A stretch of DNA of 64,000 nucleotides from positions 7,192,001 through 7,256,000 of the forward strand of contig NZ_CP108508.1 in NCBI RefSeq assembly GCF_035917275.1, read 5' to 3'. The stretch comes from Streptomyces sp. NBC_01237 (GTDB taxonomy: Bacteria > Actinomycetota > Actinomycetes > Streptomycetales > Streptomycetaceae). Numbering within the stretch: position 1 is the first letter of the stretch; every line of letters begins with the position of its first letter. The translations under genes were made by a program, and so were the position numbers. The notes under the pieces were generated by a model. It was not told the DNA's origin. It worked only from the letters and a program-made list of their open reading frames with translations, and did no database searches. Of this stretch, positions 1-8,999 are shown piece after piece.

Positions 1-696
1 TGGATTCCCGAGAATCCGACCCTGGACAACTTCCGGCAGGCATTCGACGAACAGCCGCTGCTCCAGGCCGCCGCCAACTCCCTGTTCGCCGCCGTCTGCG
101 CCGCTCTGATCGCGGTCGTCATCGCGACCCCCATGGCCTATGTGATGGCCCGCCACCGGGGCCGGCTGTCGACCGCGGCGACCGGCTGGGTCGTGATCAG
201 CCAGGCGTTCCCGTTCGTCCTGGTGATCATCCCGCTCTTCCTGATCCTCAAGAACCTGCATCTGATCAACACCCTGTGGGGGCTGATCATGGTGTACGTC
301 GTGTGGTCGCTGCCCTTCGCCCTGTGGATGCTGGCCGGTTACGTGCGGGCCGTGCCGCCCGAACTGGAGGAGGCCGCCGCTGTCGACGGGGCGGGCAGGC
401 TGCGGATACTCGTCTCGGTCGTCGCCCCGCTGCTCGCCCCCGGGATCGTCGCCACCGCACTCTTCGCGTTCATCACCGCATGGAACGAGTTCTTCTTCGC
501 GCTCGTCCTGCTCAAGACACCGGAGAAGCAGACCTTGCCGGTCGTACTCACCCACTTCCTCGGCGCGGAGGGTGTGGCCGACCTCGGACCGCTCGCCGCC
601 GCCGCGTTCCTCGCCACCCTCCCCTCCCTCGTCCTCTTCGCGGTCATCCAGAAGCGGATCACGGGCGGCATGACGGCCGGGGCGGTGAAGAGCTGA
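1..696 (+). CDS. carbohydrate ABC transporter permease (MalG-type), 5' end outside window
   Basis: The reading frame is open from base 1, so the gene begins upstream; 231 residues are visible. It is an inner-membrane permease of a sugar ABC importer. Several hydrophobic helices are seen, and the cytoplasmic EAA loop that docks with the ATPase is present as EEAAAVDGAG followed by a hydrophobic stretch ending VVAPLLAP. The C-terminus (GGMTAGAVKS) is typical of MalG-like subunits. The stop codon overlaps the start of the binding-protein gene (TGATG), so the two are translationally coupled. The partner permease probably lies just upstream. The substrate cannot be told from the sequence. Confidence 0.93.
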   Translation, partial: WIPENPTLDNFRQAFDEQPLLQAAANSLFAAVCAALIAVVIATPMAYVMARHRGRLSTAATGWVVISQAFPFVLVIIPLFLILKNLHLINTLWGLIMVYVVWSLPFALWMLAGYVRAVPPELEEAAAVDGAGRLRILVSVVAPLLAPGIVATALFAFITAWNEFFFALVLLKTPEKQTLPVVLTHFLGAEGVADLGPLAAAAFLATLPSLVLFAVIQKRITGGMTAGAVKS

Positions 697-1991
697 TGCG
701 TGCGCTCCGCAGGGCGGCCACCGCCGCGGCCACCGCCCTGGCCCTGCTCCTCACCGGCTGCTCCGGCGGCGGAGACGGTACGGACGCGGACGGCACGATC
801 AGGCTGAGCTTCCAGTCGCTGGCCTGGCAGAAGGAGTCCGTCGACGCCAACAGACAACTGGTGAAGGAGTGGAACGCGGCCCACCCCGACATCCAGGTGG
901 ACTACGTCCAGGGCAGCTGGGACAACGTCCACGACCAGTTGCTCACCTCCTTCGAGGGGGGCGAGGCTCCCGACATCATCCACGACGCCTCCGACGACCT
1001 CGCCGACTTCGCGTACGGGGGCTATCTCGCCGATCTGCGCACGCTGCTGCCCGAGCGGCTGACCACGGACATCCCGGAACAGTCCTGGCGGACCGCGACC
1101 TTCGACGGCGGCGTGTACGGCGTCCCGTTCCTCCAGGAACCGAAGGTCCTGATCGCCAACACCAAGATCATCAAGGCGTCCGGGGTCCGGGTCCCGACCC
1201 CCGCCGAGCCATGGAGCTGGGAGGAGTTCCGCCGGGTCACCGAGAAGCTGACGGGCAAGGGCACCTACGGTGTCGCCTGGCCGCTGAAGGAACCGGTGTC
1301 CGTCACCCTGAACCTGGGACTCTCGGCCGGTGGCAGGCTCTTCCACCGCGCCGCGGACGGAAAGGTCACCATCAGGTTCGACGAGGGCGACCGCGTGGTC
1401 CCCGGAACCATCCATGACCAGGTCAACACCGACCGCAGTGCCGCCCGCACGGCACTCGGTATGGGGGGATCGGACACCCTGCCCGGATTCTTCGGCGGCA
1501 AGTACGCGATGGTGCCGCTGGGGTTCTCCTACCGCCAGCAGGTCGTGGAGCAGGCCCCCGAGGGTTTCGAGTGGACCGTCCTGCCCACCCCGGCCGGCAG
1601 CGCCGGTCCGCTCCAGGGGGTGAGCCCGCAGACGCTCTCGGTCGCCGAGGACAGCCCGCACAAGCGGGAAGCCGTGCGGTTCATCGACTTCCTGCTCCAG
1701 CCGCGGAACGTGGTGCGGCTCGCCAAGGGCGACTGGATGCTCCCCACCGGCACCGAGGCGCTGGCCGATCCCGCCCTGCGCACCGAGAAGAACGGCTGGG
1801 CGACCGGCACCGCGCTCGCCGAGGGGCTGCGCCCGGCGCCCGCGCAGTCCGTACGCGGCTACCCCGAGTGGAAGGACAAGGTGGCGACCCCCGCGCTCCA
1901 GGAGTACTACAGCGGGGCGATCGACACCGGCGAGCTGAAGAAACGCCTGGTCGAGGACGGTAACCGGGTCCTGGCCCGCTATCAGCGCTGA
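696..1991 (+). CDS. extracellular solute-binding lipoprotein of a sugar ABC transporter
   Basis: 431-aa binding protein of the same importer. The ATG at 696 overlaps the permease stop and gives a classical lipoprotein signal: two Arg at residues 5-6, a hydrophobic Ala/Leu core and the lipobox LLTGC with Cys22 as the lipidated residue. A frame open much further upstream is only read-through inside the permease gene. The mature part has the look of family 1 extracellular sugar-binding proteins (for example [19 protein letters not shown] early, and a W-rich C-terminal half). Here the binding protein follows the permease rather than preceding it. Substrate unknown. Confidence 0.92.
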   Translation: MRALRRAATAAATALALLLTGCSGGGDGTDADGTIRLSFQSLAWQKESVDANRQLVKEWNAAHPDIQVDYVQGSWDNVHDQLLTSFEGGEAPDIIHDASDDLADFAYGGYLADLRTLLPERLTTDIPEQSWRTATFDGGVYGVPFLQEPKVLIANTKIIKASGVRVPTPAEPWSWEEFRRVTEKLTGKGTYGVAWPLKEPVSVTLNLGLSAGGRLFHRAADGKVTIRFDEGDRVVPGTIHDQVNTDRSAARTALGMGGSDTLPGFFGGKYAMVPLGFSYRQQVVEQAPEGFEWTVLPTPAGSAGPLQGVSPQTLSVAEDSPHKREAVRFIDFLLQPRNVVRLAKGDWMLPTGTEALADPALRTEKNGWATGTALAEGLRPAPAQSVRGYPEWKDKVATPALQEYYSGAIDTGELKKRLVEDGNRVLARYQR

Positions 1992-2010
1992 GCAGGGAGG
2001 GGATATCGCG

Positions 2011-2040
2011 TTGCACGAGACGTTTCGTCTCGCCTAGGGT
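2011..2040 (+). promoter_or_regulatory. promoter with palindromic operator in the -35/-10 spacer
   Basis: TTGCAC (2011-2016), an 18-bp spacer and TAGGGT (2035-2040) form a good vegetative promoter for the glycosyltransferase gene. The spacer is filled by a perfect inverted repeat, CGAGACG-TTT-CGTCTCG (2016-2032), the size and position expected of a TetR-family operator. Transcription would begin at or next to the ATG at 2048, giving a leaderless mRNA. Confidence 0.7.
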
Positions 2041-2047
2041 GGCGGGC

Positions 2048-3247
2048 ATGACGGAATCTCCGCGTGCCCACATCGCCATGTTCTCCATCGCCGCCCACGG
2101 GCACGTGAACCCGAGCCTCGAAGTCATCCGGGAGCTCGTCGCCCGTGGGTACCGCGTCAGTTACGCCATCCCGGCCTCCTTCGCCGAGAAGGTCGCCACC
2201 ACCGGTGCCGAACCGGTGCTCTACACCTCGCTCCTGCCGACCGACGACGACCCCGACGCCTGGGGCACCGAGCTGATCGACAACATCGAACCGTTCCTCG
2301 CGGACGCCGTCCAGGCGCTCCCGCAACTGGCCGCGTCCTTCGAGGGGGACGAGCCCGACCTCGTGCTGCACGACATCACCTCCTACCCTGCCCGGGTCCT
2401 GGCCCACCGCTGGGGAGTCCCCGCGGTCTCCCTCTGGCCCAACCACGTTCCCTGGGAGGGATACGGGAAGGAGATCGGCGAGCCCATGACCGCCGAGGTG
2501 AGGCGGACCGAGCGGGGCAGGGCGTACTACGACCGCTTCGCGGCCTGGCTCGCGGAGAACGGTCTCGGCGATGTCCCCTCCGACGACTTCGTGGCCCGCC
2601 CGCGCCGTGCGGTCGTCCTGATTCCCGAGGCGCTCCAGCCCCATGCCGACCGGGTGGACCGGGAGGTGTACACCTTCGTCGGCGCGTGCCAGGGCGAGCG
2701 GGCCGACCAGGGGGAGTGGCGGCGTCCGGCCGGTGCCGAGAAGGTGCTGCTGGTCTCGCTCGGCTCGTCGTTCACCAAGCAGCCCGCCTTCTACCGGGAG
2801 TGCGTCACGGCCTTCGGTGATCTGCCCGGCTGGCACGTGGTGCTCCAGATCGGTGCCCACGTCGACCCGGCCGAACTCGGCGACGTACCCGCGAACGTGG
2901 AGGTGCGCTCCTGGGTTCCGCAGCTGGCCGTGCTGAAGCAGGCGGACGCCTTCATCACCCACGCGGGTGCGGGCGGCAGCCAGGAAGGCCTCGCCACCGG
3001 TACGCCGATGGTCGCGGTCCCGCAGGCCGTCGACCAGTTCGCCAACGCCGACATGCTCCAGGCGCTCGGCGTGGCCCGCCACCTCCCGATGGAGGAGTCC
3101 GACGCGCGGACGCTGCGCGCCGCCGTGCTGGCCCTGGTGGACGACCCCGAGGTGGCGGCCAGGGCCGCGGAGGTGCGGGAGCGCATGGCCCGGGAGGGCG
3201 GCACACGGCGCGCGGCGGACCTCATCGAGGCCGAACTGCCCGCCTGA
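2048..3247 (+). CDS. macrolide-type UDP-glycosyltransferase (MGT/OleD family)
   Basis: 399-aa GT1 glycosyltransferase with a GT-B fold. Members move a sugar, usually glucose, from a UDP-sugar to macrolides or phenolics, often as self-resistance or detoxification. The N-terminal acceptor domain begins [19 protein letters not shown]. The C-terminal donor domain holds [12 protein letters not shown] and the signature [34 protein letters not shown] 2048 was chosen because the in-frame GTG at 2039 lies inside the -10 box. No other antibiotic-biosynthesis genes are nearby, so a resistance or xenobiotic role is more likely than a biosynthetic one. No TetR gene is adjacent, so the repressor must act in trans. 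Confidence 0.93.
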   Translation: MTESPRAHIAMFSIAAHGHVNPSLEVIRELVARGYRVSYAIPASFAEKVATTGAEPVLYTSLLPTDDDPDAWGTELIDNIEPFLADAVQALPQLAASFEGDEPDLVLHDITSYPARVLAHRWGVPAVSLWPNHVPWEGYGKEIGEPMTAEVRRTERGRAYYDRFAAWLAENGLGDVPSDDFVARPRRAVVLIPEALQPHADRVDREVYTFVGACQGERADQGEWRRPAGAEKVLLVSLGSSFTKQPAFYRECVTAFGDLPGWHVVLQIGAHVDPAELGDVPANVEVRSWVPQLAVLKQADAFITHAGAGGSQEGLATGTPMVAVPQAVDQFANADMLQALGVARHLPMEESDARTLRAAVLALVDDPEVAARAAEVRERMAREGGTRRAADLIEAELPA

Positions 3248-3251
3248 GCGG

Positions 3252-3309
3252 TGCGGTTCGGCCGGCGGCGATGCGGTTCGGCCGGCAGCCGTGCGGTTCG
3301 ACCGATGCG
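3252..3309. repeat. 20-bp imperfect tandem repeat, 3 copies
   Basis: Units begin at 3252, 3272 and 3292, each starting TGCGGTTCG. The first two match at 17 of 20 positions and the third is more diverged. It lies just after the glycosyltransferase stop, in non-coding sequence. Confidence 0.75.
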
Positions 3310-3866
3310 TGGGCCGGGGCGGCGCTGCTCGTGGGCGCCTCGGCCCCGCCCCGGAAGCCGGCGTCTCCACGGACCGCCAAGGCGCCGGTTTCCGCATCTT
3401 CACGTGCGTTCCGGTGACTTCACACAGTGGCGCATGATCTTCACCGGACGTCCCCCGCCTTCATGGACGTTTGCGGACCTTCGCGCAACGGGCGGTGTCT
3501 TCACCCGTCCCCGAGGCGTGAACGGCCGTTTTCGGGGCCGGGTGGAAGGTGCGGCGGGAGAGTCGGTTTCAAGCCATCTCGACTCTCCCGTCCCCTGCCT
3601 CGCCGAGGCGGCTTTCCCGTCGTGCCGGAGAAGCATCGTGCCTGGTGATGGCAGGGCGGGAACCGAATCCGGCAGGCCCGTCGGCGGCGTGCGTCCGGCA
3701 TGCCTCTATGGCTGATTTCCTATGGCGAAACTTCATGGGGGAAGCCGCAGCCGCTGAAGGGTCTTGATCTGCGCGCGTCAATCGGTCAGGGTTTCGAGCC
3801 AGCCCCCGGAGATCTTCCGGCCGAGGGCCAATCCCCCCACAAAGAATGACGAGGAGATCCCTCTTC
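3310..3866. other. intergenic region, no gene seen; contains a hairpin
   Basis: About 550 bp separate the glycosyltransferase from the protease gene. Open frames here have atypical Arg/Pro-rich composition and no ribosome site, so none is called. An 11-bp perfect stem (CGGGAGAGTCG at 3555-3565 with its complement at 3580-3590, 14-nt loop) may be a terminator or a leader structure. The protease promoter is presumably in the last 150 bp but was not identified with confidence. Confidence 0.6.
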
Positions 3867-5069
3867 ATGACCATGAAGCAGCGCACTCGCCGGATCAAGC
3901 TGACCGCCGCGATAACCGCAGTGGCGGCAGCGGCCGGAGTCACCCTTCTGAACACCTCGCTCGCCGGAGCCGCGCCGGCTCCCGCGATGGGAACGGTCTA
4001 CGGCGCTGACGCGGCGACCGCCGTCTCCGGCAGCTACATCGTGATGCTGGACGAGAAGACGGACAAGGCGGAGCTCGCCAAGGAGTACGGCGGCAAGCTC
4101 AAGCGGAACTACTCCTCCGCCATCAACGGCTTCTCCGCCAGCGGCCTTTCGCTGACCGAGGCCAAGCGGCTCGCGGCCGACCCGGCCGTCTCCAAGGTGG
4201 TGCAGAACAAGAAGTTCCACATCGACGCCACCCAGGACAACCCGCCGTCGTGGGGCCTGGACCGGATCGACCAGACCGAGACCGCCGGCGACAACGCGTA
4301 CACCTACCCGGACGCGGCCGGCGAGGGTGTCACCGCGTACGTCATCGACACCGGTGTCCGTGTCACCCACAGCGACTTCGAGGGCCGGGCCACCTCGGGC
4401 TTCGACGCCGTGGACAACGACGACGACGCCAACGACGGCAACGGACACGGCACCCACGTGGCCGGCACCATCGCCGGTGCCTCCTACGGTGTCGCCAAGA
4501 AGGCCAGCATCGTGGCCGTCCGCGTCCTGGACGACTCGGGCTCGGGCACCACCGAGCAGGTCGTCGCCGGCATCGACTGGGTCACCGAGAACCACCAGGG
4601 CCCGTCCGTCGCCAACATGAGCCTCGGCGGCGGCGCCGACGAGGCCCTCGACGCGGCCGTCCAGAAGGCCATCGCCTCCGGTGTCACCTTCGCGGTGGCC
4701 GCGGGCAACGACTCCAGCGACGCCGGCGAGGGCTCGCCCTCCCGCGTCCCCGAGGCCATCACCGTCGCCTCGTCCACCGTGGACGACGAGCAGTCGTCGT
4801 TCTCCAACTACGGCCCCGTCGTGGACATCTACGCCCCGGGCTCGGACATCACGTCCGCCTGGAACGACAGCGACGACGGCTCGAACACCATCTCCGGTAC
4901 GTCCATGGCCACCCCCCACGTCGTCGGCGCCGCCGCCGTCTACCTGGGCGGACACCAGGACGCCACCCCGGAGGAGGTCGCCACGGCGCTCACCGAGGGA
5001 GCCACCCCGGACGCCATCACCAACGCGACCGAGGGAACGGCGAACAAGCTGCTGAAGGTCGTCGAGTAG
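3867..5069 (+). CDS. secreted subtilisin-like serine protease (S8A) with I9 propeptide
   Basis: 400-aa pre-pro-protease. Order: Sec signal peptide (KQRTRRIK then an Ala-rich core), inhibitor I9 propeptide at about residues 55-120 (GSYIVMLDEK..), then a subtilase domain. The catalytic triad is visible: Asp161 (VIDTG), His194 (GHGTHVAG) and Ser346 (GTSMATPH), with the oxyanion Asn in AAGND. It should be exported, self-cleave and digest extracellular protein. ATG 3867 has GAGGAG at 3851-3856; an ATG at 3846 lies before this ribosome site and would add an unneeded extension, while ATG 3873 is possible. The gene is monocistronic and ends in two strong hairpins. Confidence 0.95.
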   Translation: MTMKQRTRRIKLTAAITAVAAAAGVTLLNTSLAGAAPAPAMGTVYGADAATAVSGSYIVMLDEKTDKAELAKEYGGKLKRNYSSAINGFSASGLSLTEAKRLAADPAVSKVVQNKKFHIDATQDNPPSWGLDRIDQTETAGDNAYTYPDAAGEGVTAYVIDTGVRVTHSDFEGRATSGFDAVDNDDDANDGNGHGTHVAGTIAGASYGVAKKASIVAVRVLDDSGSGTTEQVVAGIDWVTENHQGPSVANMSLGGGADEALDAAVQKAIASGVTFAVAAGNDSSDAGEGSPSRVPEAITVASSTVDDEQSSFSNYGPVVDIYAPGSDITSAWNDSDDGSNTISGTSMATPHVVGAAAVYLGGHQDATPEEVATALTEGATPDAITNATEGTANKLLKVVE

Positions 5070-5087
5070 TCACCTGCCCGACCGGCA

Positions 5088-5121
5088 GCCGGGCGGTGGC
5101 GCGCACGAGCCACCGCCCGGC
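5088..5121. terminator. terminator hairpin after the protease gene
   Basis: A 13-bp perfect stem (GCCGGGCGGTGGC and its complement) with an 8-nt loop lies 18 bp after the stop codon. Confidence 0.8.
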
Positions 5122-5133
5122 ACCCGCACGTAC

Positions 5134-5174
5134 CGCGGCCGCCGCGCCCTCCCCCACGGGGCGCGGCGGCCGCG
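5134..5174. terminator. second terminator hairpin
   Basis: A 16-bp perfect GC-only stem (5134-5149 pairing with 5159-5174, 9-nt loop) follows the first hairpin. It ends about 30 bp before the next start codon, insulating the DUF1697 gene from the protease transcript. Confidence 0.75.
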
Positions 5175-5205
5175 CGGCATGGAAAGATCGTCCTATGGTG
5201 TGCCC

Positions 5206-5754
5206 ATGACCTTGAAGTATGCGGCGCTGCTGCGCGGGATCAATGTGAGCGGCCACAAGAAGGTCCCGATGGCCGAACTGCGCACCGTGCTCGGCGAGCT
5301 GGGGCACGGGGACATCGCCACCTACCTGCAGAGCGGCAACGCCGTCTTCAGCAGCGACAACGACGACGAGGAAGCGCTCGCCGCAGCCCTGGAACAGGCC
5401 ATCGAGCGGCGCTTCGGCTTCAGCGTCGGCTGCCTGGTCCGCAGCGGCTCCTATCTCGGAGCCGTCGCCGACGCCTGCCCTTTCCCGGCCGCCGAGCTGG
5501 CCGGCAGGCAACTGCACGTCACCTACTTCGGGCAGCCCGTGGACGCCGCGCGCTTCGCCCCGGTGGACGCGGAGAAATTCCTCCCCGAGGAGTTCCGGCT
5601 CGGCGACCGTGCGCTCTACCTGTACGCTCCCGACGGACTCGGCCGCTCCAGACTGGCCGCCGCTCTGTCCAGGCCCGCGCTGAACAAGGGCCTCACCGCC
5701 ACCAGTCGTAACTGGAACACCGTCGCGAAACTCGTGGAGATGACACGTGTCTGA
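5206..5754 (+). CDS. DUF1697 family protein
   Basis: 182-aa cytoplasmic protein beginning LKYAALLRGINVSGHKKVPM, the hallmark start of the DUF1697 family (ALLRGINVG, then the mid-motif YLQSGNAVF seen here). No enzymatic function is established for the family. ATG 5206 fits the family N-terminus; TATGGT at 5194-5199 lies 6 nt upstream and suggests a leaderless transcript. The last codons overlap the next gene by 8 bp, so the pair is probably co-translated. Confidence 0.88.
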   Translation: MTLKYAALLRGINVSGHKKVPMAELRTVLGELGHGDIATYLQSGNAVFSSDNDDEEALAAALEQAIERRFGFSVGCLVRSGSYLGAVADACPFPAAELAGRQLHVTYFGQPVDAARFAPVDAEKFLPEEFRLGDRALYLYAPDGLGRSRLAAALSRPALNKGLTATSRNWNTVAKLVEMTRV

Positions 5755-6130
5755 GCCGTCGCCCGCCGTGGCCGCAGCCATCGAAGGCGAGCTTCGCCTC
5801 CTGGACCCGGTGGTACGGGCCTCCGAGGATCTCCTGGCCGCCCTGCTGCACCCCGAGTTCCGGGAGATCGGCACCAGCGGCCGCCTCTGGAACCGGGAAA
5901 CGATCATCGCCGCGCTCACCGCGGACGACGCCCCGAGCCCCGGACCGCTCACCGCGTCCCGGATGCGGGGGGTCCAGCTCTCCACCGACCTGGTGCATCT
6001 CACCTTCGACACGGAGTCCAAGGGCCTGCGCTCCCACCGCAGTTCGCTGTGGCGGCTGACCGAGGCGGGCTGGCTGCTCTACTTCCACCAGGCCACCCCG
6101 TTCATCGACGACCCGTTCGCCGAGTTCTGA
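5747..6130 (+). CDS. NTF2-like (DUF4440/SnoaL-type) protein
   Basis: 127-aa protein starting at GTG 5747 inside the end of the DUF1697 gene. The pattern LLDPVVRASEDLLAALLHPEFREIG..GRLW followed by SSLWRLTEAGWLLYFHQATPF is that of DUF4440 proteins, small alpha+beta cone folds that bind small molecules or act as isomerases or hydrolases. No catalytic residue set can be fixed from sequence alone. Its tight coupling to the DUF1697 gene suggests a shared role, otherwise unknown. Confidence 0.85.
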   Translation: MSEPSPAVAAAIEGELRLLDPVVRASEDLLAALLHPEFREIGTSGRLWNRETIIAALTADDAPSPGPLTASRMRGVQLSTDLVHLTFDTESKGLRSHRSSLWRLTEAGWLLYFHQATPFIDDPFAEF

Positions 6131-6134
6131 GCCC

Positions 6135-6983
6135 TCAGCCGCGACCGACGCGCTGCGCCCGTGCGGTCCACCGGCCGTCCGAGCGGGCGATCCGCACGGG
6201 GTGTCCGAAGCAGCCGCTCACCTGATCCGTGGTCAGCACATCGTCGGCCGGTCCCGAGGCAAGGCACCGCCCACCGCGCAGCAGCATCGCGTGCGTGGTC
6301 GAGGCGGGAAGCTCCTCCAGATGATGGGTGACCAGCACCGTCGCCAGCTCCGGATGCTCCTCGCGCAGCGTGTCCAGGCTGTCCAGCAGCTGCTCACGGG
6401 CGGCGAGGTCGAGACCGGTCGCCGGCTCGTCGAGGAGCAGCAGCCGGGGCCGCGGCATCAGGGCGCGGGCGATGAGCGTACGGCCCCGCTCGCCCTGGGA
6501 CAGCGAGGGCCAGCGCGACTCCTCCTTGCCACCCATGCCCAGCGTGTCCAGCAGCCGGTCGGCCGCGGCCCGCTGCTCCGCGCTCACGGACCGCCGGGGC
6601 ACCGGCTGGACCGAGTTGGTCAGCCCGGTGAGCACCACCTCGCGCACCGACAGAGGCGAGTGCAGCGGATGGCGCGGATCGACATGTCCGAGCAGCGTGC
6701 GCAGCTCCCGCAGATCCACCTGCCCCAGCATGCGGCCCAGCACCCGCACCGAACCGCGGGTGGGATGGGTGCGGGCCCCGAGCAGCCCGAGGAGCGTGCT
6801 CTTCCCCGCACCGTTGGCACCGAGCAGCGCCCAGTGCTCACCGCCGCGCACCGTCAGCGAGACCGAGTCGAGCAGGACGTTGCCGTCCCGGACGAGGGTG
6901 ACGTCGTCGGCGTGGATCACCGGCACCGGCAGGGGCGCGGGGGCATGCGGCGCGGTGGCCGGGGCGGGGACGGTGGAGGTCAC
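6135..6983 (-). CDS. ABC transporter ATP-binding protein (YlmA/ModF-like, stand-alone)
   Basis: 282-aa ATPase. Walker A is GANGAGKST, the signature is LSQGERGR and Walker B is LLLLDEPATGLD, with the switch His in LVTHHLEEL. No permease or binding protein is adjacent, as usual for the YlmA/PhrA group, whose transport role is doubtful. The GTG at 6983 is preferred because GAAAGG precedes it by 8 nt; a frame open further upstream reads low-complexity Pro/Arg/Gly sequence. It is convergent with the NTF2-like gene, the stops being 4 bp apart. Confidence 0.86.
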   Translation of the reverse strand: MTSTVPAPATAPHAPAPLPVPVIHADDVTLVRDGNVLLDSVSLTVRGGEHWALLGANGAGKSTLLGLLGARTHPTRGSVRVLGRMLGQVDLRELRTLLGHVDPRHPLHSPLSVREVVLTGLTNSVQPVPRRSVSAEQRAAADRLLDTLGMGGKEESRWPSLSQGERGRTLIARALMPRPRLLLLDEPATGLDLAAREQLLDSLDTLREEHPELATVLVTHHLEELPASTTHAMLLRGGRCLASGPADDVLTTDQVSGCFGHPVRIARSDGRWTARAQRVGRG

Positions 6984-7116
6984 GGTGGGGCCCTTTCGTA
7001 CGGGTGCGAGTGCCTCCGGGCGGTTCACGTCGGCCGAGGTATCCGCCGGTGGACGGGCGTACGTGTGCCCCGTATCGGGCGGGCGCGGGGAGAGCGGTGC
7101 GGGGCGGCGGCCGGGC

Positions 7117-7133
7117 GGGGGCGGTCCGCCCCC
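7117..7133. terminator. GC hairpin after the sulfur locus
   Basis: GGGGGCGG-T-CCGCCCCC, about 140 bp past the chelatase stop, in a 290-bp GC-rich stretch (6984-7273) with no gene. It probably ends the sulfur-operon transcript. Confidence 0.5.
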
Positions 7134-7273
7134 GGGTGGCACCGGGCCGGTCGGCGGGGGGTGGCCGAACCGGTGGGCCGATCCTATCGCCCGCTCCCGG
7201 CGGCCCCGGTGCGGGGCGGAGCGCGCGGGGCGCGGCCGGGCGGAGCGGCTCCGGCTGCACGGCCCGGCGGCCG

Positions 7274-8035
7274 CTATGCGCTGAGCGCCACCCGGCGTGG
7301 GGCCCGCGCCTCGTCGTAGCGCCGTACCAGCAGCCGCGCCAACTCCGGTGCCGGGCCGAGCACATCGGCCAGCACGTCGGCCCCGGCCAGCTCCGCGCCC
7401 GCGGCGATGCGGTCCGGCAGACGGCCGGGCGCGATGACGTACGGGGCCACCGCCACCCGCCGCACGCCCTCGGCGCGCAGGGCTCGTACCGCTTCCTCGG
7501 TCCGGAGCCGGCCCGGAGAGATGGCGGAGGCGAACGCAGGCCGCACGGCGCACCAACCGGTGTGCCGCAGCTCCCGCGCGATTTCAGCGATCACTGCGAT
7601 CGCCTCCGGGTCTGTGGAGCCCGCCGAGGCCAGGACGAGCCCGGTCGAGCCCTTGTCGCCGGGGGAGACCCCGGCCTCGTACAGCCGGTGTTCCAGGGCC
7701 GCGTTCAGCAGGGGAGACGGGCCGAGGACCTCGGCCTGCCGGATACCGAGCCGCGGCAGTCCGGTCCGGGCCTCACGCAGGACCGCCGGAATGTCGGTCT
7801 TGGCGTGGAAGGCCCGGGTGAGCAGGAGGGGGAGGGCGACGACCTCGTCCGCCCCCTCCGCGGCCAGGCGTTCCAGCAGCCTGGGCACGGACGGGGCGTT
7901 GAACTCCAGGAAGCCGGTCTCCACGCGCAGTCCGGGCCGCAGCGCCCGGACCCGCGCGGTGAGCGCGTGCACGGTCGCGGCGTGCCGCGGGTCGCGGCTG
8001 CCGTGGGCGATGACGAGGAGGACGGGCGTGGACAT
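7274..8035 (-). CDS. sirohydrochlorin ferrochelatase (SirB/CbiX family)
   Basis: 253-aa class II chelatase that inserts Fe2+ into sirohydrochlorin to give siroheme, the cofactor of the sulfite reductase encoded at the other end of this locus. Two CbiX half-domains are seen: the first opens LLVIAHGSRDPRH, with the metal-handling His, and the second begins near residue 130 with LVLASAGSTDP. The gene is 37 bp after ssuC and co-directional, so it is probably co-transcribed. A cobaltochelatase role is the alternative; the context favours iron. Confidence 0.9.
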   Translation of the reverse strand: MSTPVLLVIAHGSRDPRHAATVHALTARVRALRPGLRVETGFLEFNAPSVPRLLERLAAEGADEVVALPLLLTRAFHAKTDIPAVLREARTGLPRLGIRQAEVLGPSPLLNAALEHRLYEAGVSPGDKGSTGLVLASAGSTDPEAIAVIAEIARELRHTGWCAVRPAFASAISPGRLRTEEAVRALRAEGVRRVAVAPYVIAPGRLPDRIAAGAELAGADVLADVLGPAPELARLLVRRYDEARAPRRVALSA

Positions 8036-8072
8036 CGGCGTACTCGGTTCTCTCTGGTTTCTTCGTGTGGTG

Positions 8073-8999
8073 TCAGTTCTTGACGAGGAGGCCGCGGCTG
8101 CGCAGCACCCACCGCTCCAGCGGGCTGAAGATCAGCAGGTCGATCGCGATGCCGACGAACAGGATGAGGAGGATCGAGAGGAAGATCCCCGGCATGTCGA
8201 AGTTGTTGCGGCCGTTCTCCAGCAACTGGCCCAGGCCCAGGCCGAGATCGGGGGAGGAGGCGATGATCTCGGCGGCCATCAGCGAACGCCAGGAGAACGC
8301 CCAGCCCTGCTTCAGCCCCGCGAGATAGCCGGGCAGTGCGGCGGGCAGCACGATGTGCCACGTACCGCGCAGCCTGGTCGCGCCGAGCGTGCGGCCCGCC
8401 CGCAGGAACAGCGGCGGCACCTGGTCGACCCCCGAGACCAGACCATTGGCGATCGACGGGACGGCGCCCAGCAGGATCACCGCGTACATCATCTTGTCGT
8501 TCAGCCCGAGCCAGATGACGGCCGGGGCCACCCACGCCACCGAGGGCAGCGACTGGAGCCCGGACAGGATCGGGCCGATCGCGGCCCGGACGAACCGCAC
8601 CCGGGCGACCAGCAGACCCAGCGGCGTACCGATGGCCACGGCCAGGACGAAGCCGAGCAGACCGCGCGACACACTGGTCCAGACGACCTCCAGCAAGGTC
8701 CCCTGGTACCACATGTCGACCGCGCTGTCCCACACCGCGGACGGCGGCGGCAGCTTGTAGTCCTCGGTGACCTGCGCCCGGACCAGCAGTTGCCAGATCA
8801 CCACGACCAGGGCCACCGCGAGCACGGGCGGCAGGACCTTGTGCAGCAGGACCTCGCGCACCGGGGTCCGGCGGACCTGGACGGCGTCCAGCGCGTCGAG
8901 CCCGGCCTCCAGACCGGCCAGGTCGTCCGTGCCCGCGCCCGGCGGCCCGGCCGGCGCGTCCTTGCGGACCTGGTCGGACGTGATGTCAGTGCTGGCCAT
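8073..8999 (-). CDS. ssuC: sulfonate/nitrate-type ABC transporter permease
   Basis: 308-aa inner-membrane permease of the aliphatic-sulfonate importer. A charged cytoplasmic N-terminus of about 60 residues precedes six predicted helices, starting VLAVALVVVIWQLL. The EAA-type loop is AGRTLGATRLRGTWHIVLPA. ATG 8999 overlaps the end of ssuB by 14 bp, which fixes both the start and the operon structure. Uptake of organosulfonates or taurine-like compounds supplies sulfur when sulfate is short. Specificity is inferred from the locus; nitrate and thiamine-precursor permeases share the fold. Confidence 0.9.
   Translation of the reverse strand: MASTDITSDQVRKDAPAGPPGAGTDDLAGLEAGLDALDAVQVRRTPVREVLLHKVLPPVLAVALVVVIWQLLVRAQVTEDYKLPPPSAVWDSAVDMWYQGTLLEVVWTSVSRGLLGFVLAVAIGTPLGLLVARVRFVRAAIGPILSGLQSLPSVAWVAPAVIWLGLNDKMMYAVILLGAVPSIANGLVSGVDQVPPLFLRAGRTLGATRLRGTWHIVLPAALPGYLAGLKQGWAFSWRSLMAAEIIASSPDLGLGLGQLLENGRNNFDMPGIFLSILLILFVGIAIDLLIFSPLERWVLRSRGLLVKN

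Noticed and set aside
2039..2041. GTG as the start of the glycosyltransferase
   Set aside because: It lies within the TAGGGT -10 box, so it cannot be on the mRNA.
2048..3247. Antibiotic biosynthetic cluster around the glycosyltransferase
   Set aside because: Neighbours are a protease, DUF1697 and an ABC transporter; no polyketide, peptide or deoxysugar genes.
3251..3715. Open frames of 70-154 codons between glycosyltransferase and protease
   Set aside because: Arg/Pro-rich, no ribosome site, and overlapped by tandem repeats and a hairpin.
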